In this document: positions 57,958-64,000 of the stretch, one piece after another
Position numbering within the stretch: position 1 is the first letter of the stretch
How the letters are laid out: each line of letters begins with the position of its first letter
Source of the DNA: Cubamyces lactineus
Lineage: Eukaryota > Basidiomycota > Agaricomycetes > Polyporales > Polyporaceae
Reading direction: 5' to 3'
Assembly: GCA_022376465.1 (NCBI GenBank)
Contig: JACDTU010000021.1
Coordinates: 1 to 64,000, forward strand
Length of the DNA: 64,000 nt
Position numbers and translations under genes: made by a program
Notes under the pieces: model-generated
Seen by the model: the letters and a program-made list of their open reading frames with translations, nothing else
Told to the model about the DNA's origin: nothing
Databases searched by the model: none

Positions 57958-59071
57958 ATGTCTGCCACACCGCCGCGCAAACGTACTCGGAAAACCTCCG
58001 ATGCAGCTATCGACGACGGTGAGGAGCGCCCAGCGAGCTTGTCCGTAGCGGGGAAAGCCGTCGAGCCAGTGCGCGACGAAGAGTACTGGTATGAAGACGG
58101 CACCATCGACCTCGTCGCCGGGAACGTCGTCTTTAGAGTGTACAAAGGCGTCTTGGCCGAGCACTCCGCCGTCTTCAACGATATGTTCTCGCTCCCTCAG
58201 CCCCCATCAGAAGGTCTTCCCTTAGATCGCCCAACGGTGAACCTCTCGGATAGCGCGGAGGACTTGCGGCATGTGCTACGTGTGTTAACACCCAAAACCG
58301 ACGCGAGGTATGGGACATGACTAATCGCGTACTTTGCTCACGAAGCTAACGATTTCACGGCAATTCACAGCCCATTTGGATGTCAAAACCCCACGTTCGA
58401 TATGATATCGGCCGTGATCCGCCTAGGCAACAAGTACGAAATGCTGAAGCTCCTCGAGCATTCTATCGGCTAAGTGGTTTCCAGAAGAACTTGCGACTTT
58501 GGAGGAGAACAAGAGTCTGTCACCACCTGGGTTCGCGAAAATCGAAGCAATTGGGGTCATCAACCTAGCACGTCTTGTTGACGAGCCGAGCATACTCCCG
58601 ACCGCCTTCTTGGTCTGCTGCACAATAGGCGCGGACCTCCTACAAGGCTTCGACCGCGAGGATGGCACTGTAGAGCAGCTCTCGCTAGATGACGTCGGGA
58701 GGTGCCTCATAGGAAGAACGAAACTCGCCCAAGAGATGTTTCGGGTTGTTCTCGATGTATTCGGATGGCCATCCTCGGCGGACTGCGAGCACCGGCGCAT
58801 ATGCATGAATGATCTGAGCAATGCGATTCAAGGCCTCGGTAGGTACCTAGTAAGTATTCCGCACTGGAGGGTCAACCCCTTCAACGATGTCACGTCCAAG
58901 ATACACCGCGGAAATCTGCAAGAACTCTGTGACGAGTGCTGGGTCATGATAGAACAGCGGAAGCAAGACAGACTTCGTGATCTGTGGGCTCGTTTACCTG
59001 CTCTCATGGGTCTTCCGGACACAGTCGCACCGGCTGGCGAAGGTCCTGTCAATTCAGATATGCAGGCCTAG
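57958..59071 (+). pseudogene. BTB/POZ domain protein 2, frameshifted
   Basis: Paralogue of the gene at 53800. Exon 1 (57958-58307) is exactly 350 bp in both genes and reads well (PPRKRTRKT; YWYEDGTIDLVAGNVVFRVY). Exon 2 starts at 58371 in the expected phase. After LEHSIG the frame hits TAA at 58471-58473. The similar protein sequence resumes in another frame with KWFPEELATLEENK and continues to a stop at 59069-59071. Between HS and the conserved WF the paralogue has 8 nt more, so an 8-nt deletion (or a sequencing error) breaks this copy. The rest is well kept, so the loss is recent or the gene is still used in shortened form. Confidence 0.85.
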
Positions 59072-60678
59072 GAGAGGTAAGTACGGTATGAAACCCGCTT
59101 GCCTTGAGCTGATCATATCGCGTACTGCCAGAGCACTCCCTCTGCTGAGCCGAAAACGTACATCTGCGTGGAGTGCAATCTGGTTCCGCACGACAACGTC
59201 GTGGGGGGAGGTGGGCCTGAGTCACTCGAACTTGGCCCTTACCTCCTCGTCTAATCTAGTGAGATCTCACGTGGAGTCCAATGCCGTGCCAACTTCTCAT
59301 CCACTACGCTCTATGCAGTGCATGGGCTGCAAGACGAGCGCAACTTCGGACTCTGCCGCGGACCTAGCTTGAGAACTTCTTTGACTATCAACTTGTAAGT
59401 ACTAAAGCATGTCAACGGTCAGGAGCCGTAAGCATAGGGTGGAAGGAAACTAACAGTTGCGAGTTACAAAGGACACTACTCGTGCTGCAATAGCCATCCC
59501 ATCGGAACTTCGATCTCCGATTGTCCTCGTATATTGTGCTCTTCGTCTCCGCCACTTCACCTCGCGCTTTCAATCACAAGACTGAAGTCTGACAGTACCT
59601 ACCATTCCCGCTTGTGTCGACCCTAAGCACATGTTGGAATATCGCCAAGGACGTTGTGCTGAAATTGGCTGGTTTGATTGGCAACACTCGGAGAGGTTGA
59701 TAGTTTCCGCACGTTGCATGCTCAATTGCGGAATATGACACAAAAATAATGAACTCGCGATCTAGCAAGATTCCGAATTCTCAAGCTGAGCTGGGGAATG
59801 ACTCCTCCCAGTATCCTTGTCTAGCGTATCAAACCGTGCTCTCCATGACATGACATCGTCATAAGCAATCGGACTTCGAAACCGTTCAGCTTACAGTTGT
59901 GGTCGCATTCAATTTAAGTTCAGAGACGTGGTGAGCATTCCACCTGATCTTTGCTGTGTTGTTCAAATCCACGCGATTGATGGACCGGTCCTAGGTATTT
60001 GACAATCATTAGACAGGCACCACCGCAAGCAGACGGTTAATGCTTCCGCTTCGTATTCGGCGTCTTGCTGCTCTACGCCGGCACGTAGCTCGCACAGACG
60101 GACGAATACGTATTTCCGGTGGGAATTCAATGCAGGAAGCAGTCGCGGACACAGATTACCGCGCCTTCTCTCGTCGAATGGCCGGATAAGACCCCGAATC
60201 GACATCCGAACAGTGGGCGGTGGCTTCTACTAGCTGTATTGACGACACTCGCTCGCATTCCTGAGCGGTATCACCACCCTTGGCCCTAAATACTAACCGC
60301 GTAAGGCCTGGTGCAGCCATCAACACACCTCTGTCACTTCGCCTTGCGCGCATCGCAGAGGCCTACCATTCTTATAGTGAGTGCCGCTGTCAAGTATGGC
60401 TTCCCAATTCGCCGCCGCTCGCTTTGCTCGGTATATATTATATAGGCCCGTTAGGCGACTCAATCAAGAAGCGACCGTTGGGCGGCGTCTCACGGCTGTC
60501 CCTGCCATTTCTCGCTAGACTCGAGCGGCATCTTGACCTCGAGGTCTTGGTTCATGCGGTGCGAAGTGTCACCCGTCCGCGTCAAGCGGAGCGCGCCCGC
60601 GGGTCGATAGCATATGAATAGGCTCGCTACTTCCGCGATGGGGACAGAACTTCTATCCTAGACCTACGGGGGACTGCT
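59072..60678. other. Gene-poor stretch
   Basis: No supported gene; short frames only, including 59963-60353 on the minus strand, judged non-coding. Confidence 0.5.
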
Positions 60679-62929
60679 ATGGGAGGATCATTGCTGTCTA
60701 CTGCATTCGTCGTCGCGCTCGTTCTGACGTGCTGTGCGCTCCTCGCACGACGAGCACTCAAGCGTTCAGGTCGTACGAGGTTGCCGCCCGGGCCAGGGGG
60801 GATACCGCTCCTTGGTGCTGTTCATAAGCTCCCACCGAAGCACCAGGAGAGGCGGTTCTCCGAGTGGGCGAAGCAATATGGTGGGTGACCTCACTCTCAC
60901 GCTGTCCAGTGTACTTATTGGGAACAGGAGACGTCATCTATCTGAAGCTATTCCGGACGCCGACCGTCGTCTTGAATTCGGTGGAGGCTGCGACGGACGT
61001 GCTCACGAAACGTAGCGCGAAGCACTCGGACAGGCCTCGCATGATCCTGCTCGGCGAGCTGTAAGCTATCATATCCTTCTGTGCCACATTGGATGGCTCA
61101 CTGTGTGTAGCATGAACCAGGGATCGTCCCTTCCGCCTATGCCCTATGGAGAGAGGTTTCGCAAGCATCGTAGGTGGATGCACGAGATGGTAGGAACGAA
61201 GGAGAGGCTCGAGGCCCATCGGGACATCCAGCTGCGCGAAGTGCAGAACCTCGTGAAGAATCTCCTGCACGAGCCTGAACAATTCACAGAACATGTGCAC
61301 CTGTACGTCTGTCTCGCTCGCCCTCACCCTCACCCTTCGTAAGTAGGCGCGTCCTGATTCGCCGTGTCTCAGATACGTCGCCGCGACAATGCTCGAAATG
61401 ACTTACGGCAAACGCATCACCTCCTTGAACGACGACCTCGTCGCAGTCGCGGACCGCGCCATTGACGGCATCAACGAGGCAGGGACGCCCGGCGCGATCA
61501 TCGTCGACTTTTTCCCACTCTGTACGTATGTCTCGAATGACATCACCCAGTGGGTCGCGCGCGCAGCGCGCAATCTGATTAATAATGTGCAGTGAAATCG
61601 CTTCCGACGTGGATGCCCGGTGCTGGTTTCAAGAGACGAGCGCTCGCCGTGGGAGAGTACGTGCGTGCATGGAAGGATACTGGGTATGATATGGTGATGA
61701 GCGCGATGGTGAGTCGTGTATGCTCTCTTCGTGTCTTGTGTTGGCTAACTCGTGATGAATCTCAGGCGCATGGGGGCGTAGTTCCATGTGTTACTGCTAC
61801 CCTTTTGGAACAACATGGATGGAGCCCAACGCCTGAGGAGGCCGAGGACATCAAGGGTCTTGGATGCAGCGTATACGGTGGTAAGCCCTCTTTGCTTCCT
61901 ATAGCATGTGCTGTATGTACTAAGGGAGCGTTGATGCAATATTTATAGCTGGTATCGAATCGGTATGGTTGTCGTGCTGAAACAGCTCATTCTAGTCCGT
62001 CTTACGTTACCTCCCAGACCCGGGGAACTCTTGTTACCTTCTTGCTGGCCATGACGCGAAACTCAGACGCTGTCAGGAAAGCTCAGGACGAGATCGACAG
62101 GATCGTTGGGAATGAGCGGCTCCCAGACTTCACCGATCGCCCATCGTTGCCGTACGTGGATGCCCTGCTCGAAGAGCTGTTCAGGTATGCTCATTTCCGC
62201 ATGAAGATGTGCGTTCATGTTTGGTGATCTAAGTACTCTTAAGATGGAATCCACCTATTCCCTTAGGTCAGAGTTCAGAGTTTGACATAGCGACGTCTTC
62301 TGACGCGTCTCCTCAGCTGTGCCCCATCGTACTATGGTAAATGACGAGTACCGCGGTTACACTATTCCCGAGGGGTGCATGGTCATACCAAACGTCTGGT
62401 ACGTTCGACAGTATGTTAGCACGCCATATTCGTACCCATTTCTCATGCAACACAGGGCTATGTCTCGGGAGGTTTCCGACTACCCTGAACCCGAAGAGTT
62501 CCGTCCGGAGCGCTTCTTGCATACGGACGGCGAGTCTGGGAAGCTCGACATCCCATTGCCAAGTAGCTACGTGTTTGGGTTCGGCCGCAGGTAAGCACTC
62601 AGGATTCCATTCATCTTGTCTAGCTGGAACACAAAGTCCGCCATTGATATTAGAGTGTGCCCTGGGCAAGCGTTCGCCGACGGGACGTTGTGGCTGGCCA
62701 TTGTTCGGATTTTGGCAGTATTTGATATCCGGAAGCCATTAGATTCCAACGGCGAAGAGAAGACGCCTCCCGCAGCATTCTTCTCGGGCTTCACGAGGTG
62801 GGTGACGGCCACTTGCTGCGGCGTAAGACGTACACTGAACAAATGTGCAGCCAGCCGATGCCATTCGAATGTCGTATTGTGCCGCGCTCTGAGAAGATCG
62901 CCAGGATGGCTATTAATATTTCGGCATAG
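60679..62929 (+). CDS. Cytochrome P450 monooxygenase 2
   Basis: Paralogue of the P450 at 32793-35091. Exons: 60679-60880, 60928-61060, 61111-61302, 61373-61521, 61593-61708, 61766-61880, 61949-61962, 62018-62184, 62244-62266, 62317-62398, 62456-62590, 62654-62797, 62851-62929; 516 residues with all phases agreeing. Exons 2-5, 7-10 and 12 have the same lengths as in P450-1. There is an N-terminal membrane helix, then the hinge RTRLPPGPGGIPLLGAVH. The I-helix is AGIES from the 14-nt exon. The K-helix is LEELFR, and the haem loop is FGFGRRVCPGQAFAD with the Cys ligand. The substrate is unknown; no biosynthetic core gene is nearby. Confidence 0.92.
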
Positions 62930-63133
62930 CACATCCTAGCGTAGCTCAAGAAGTGTTGCACACTTTACGCACCATTTCAGAGTCGTTGGGATTAAAGTTT
63001 CGTACATGCCTACTAGGACCGGATACTTACTTTAATTGTATTTTGAGTTGACAAAGTTGCAGTATGTACGGGCGACTAAACACCCGGGCATCTCGGGGAG
63101 GACCGGCCGTCGAACGATTCCTTGAGCGTCCAA
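62930..63133. other. Short intergenic region
   Basis: Convergent 3' ends of P450-2 and the edge gene; nothing else seen. Confidence 0.5.
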
Positions 63134-63957
63134 TCAGGAGCCGCCTTGGCCGCCGCATTTGGAGAGCAAAAGCTTCCCGATGGGATCTGGGGTGATCGTG
63201 CCTCGGTAAAGGCCAGATTCGAGAGTGCATAGAACAAGTCCGGGGTTGTCCTTCGCCACGACTACCGTTGCCACTCTCCAGCGCATATACGCATACATCT
63301 GCCTTGGTCTCTTGTTTCTGTACCACCACTTTTCCCTCCACGTCTCTGGTATATCTGGGAGGAGTCTGACATACGGCTTTCGTGCGGACAGAATGGCCAG
63401 CAAGCAGGTGAGCTATTGCGGTCTGTATAAATGCCGGGGCATACTTCTGAACGCTCGGCAACGGCGCTAGCTTGGGAAGTTGCGACAGGTACGGAGCTTC
63501 TCTCATGTGGATAGCGACCCTCGGTGAACAACGAGACAGCTCGTGGGAGAGGTCATCTCGACTCGCGACAAAACAATCCAGTCGGATGAATTCCGGGAGC
63601 TGGAACATGACATCGAACTTCGGAGGCAGGGCCTTTGGAGGTGAGTTCCGCATTCATACAAGGTCTTAGTACGTCGAACGCGTATAATCCTTGTGTGCTT
63701 CTCGTATTGCCGTGTGTGCTTGGTCACTCCGCCAGGGGCACTGATAATAGCACACACGTCTCCTGCATCCATAGCATCTCTATGTGGAGGTCATGCTTAT
63801 GGAAAGGAACAACATCAACTGTGAACAGGCAGATGACACGTCCTCCGTTGCCACGGGGCACATATCTGAGTTCGGGCAGCGTCTCAGCCGCTTCGTCCCC
63901 TCTCTTACCCCGCTTCCCTGAACTTAGATATCCATGACGGCGCAGCTGACGCCTCAT
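63134..63957 (-). CDS. Hypothetical protein, incomplete at the right edge
   Basis: A 3' exon (63134-63412, ending GGQGGS and a stop) and an upstream exon ending at 63519 can be joined in phase. The next in-frame ATG is at 63653, but another coding-like minus-strand frame (63724-63957, with LPELRYVPRGNGGRVICLF) suggests the gene starts further right. Readable stretches include KFDVMFQLPEFIRLDCFVAS and DIPETWREKWWYRNKRP. No family recognised. Exon borders are tentative. Confidence 0.45.
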
Positions 63958-64000
63958 TCGTTATCAGGCTCGATGTCGCGTCGGATGATCTCCGCCACTA

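Overview
This window looks like nuclear DNA of a wood-rot-type basidiomycete, most likely an agaricomycete near the Polyporales. The genes are GC-rich and split by many short GT-AG introns of about 45-80 bp. The gene set also fits: a copper radical oxidase, a GH3 beta-glucosidase, two cytochrome P450s with 13 exons each, basidiomycete-type 7-TM proteins, and BTB/POZ proteins. There are no operons, ribosome binding sites, CRISPR arrays or phage genes. The organism assignment is inferred from gene content and intron style; no database search was run.

Left half (1-31653): a recent, nearly perfect tandem duplication with a period of 17556 bp. Bases 1-13316 recur at 17549-30872. The sequence after 13316 leaves the repeat in the middle of a GH3 beta-glucosidase gene. 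The simplest reading is that 13317-30872 is one complete unit and 1-13316 is the right part of the preceding unit, whose left part lies outside the window. Each unit holds (a) several kilobases of decayed DUR3-type urea permease remnants on both strands, (b) a better preserved 3' half of a DUR3 gene, and (c) a GH3 gene. GH3 is cut off by the duplication breakpoint in the left copy and complete (899 aa) in the right copy. A lone small gene on the minus strand and a 28-bp tandem repeat lie in 13317-16800.

Middle (31654-47180): a minus-strand tRNA-Gly(UCC) with a short intron; P450-1 (minus strand, 526 aa); a gene-poor stretch; a membrane-anchored serine beta-lactamase-like protein (plus strand); a small single-pass Pro/Tyr-rich membrane protein (minus strand); a multi-pass membrane protein with a truncated relative beside it (minus strand); and a 7-TM protein (plus strand, 352 aa).

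Right (47181-64000): an intronless membrane-anchored copper radical oxidase (778 aa); a second 7-TM paralogue (379 aa) with matching exon layout; a BTB/POZ protein; a SWI/SNF SWP73/BAF60-type subunit with SWIB region; a second BTB/POZ paralogue broken by an 8-nt deletion; P450-2 (plus strand, 516 aa) with the same exon architecture as P450-1, including a shared 14-nt microexon that encodes the I-helix catalytic motif; and an incomplete minus-strand gene at the right edge.

The genes do not form an obvious pathway. The right half shows repeated local duplication: pairs of P450, 7-TM, BTB and membrane-protein genes, each with one or more neighbours between the copies. The left half is dominated by one large recent tandem duplication that captured a urea-permease graveyard and a secreted beta-glucosidase. 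I found no convincing new biological system. The most interesting items are the duplication with its breakpoint inside GH3, the two-strand DUR3 graveyard, and the microexons that hide catalytic motifs.
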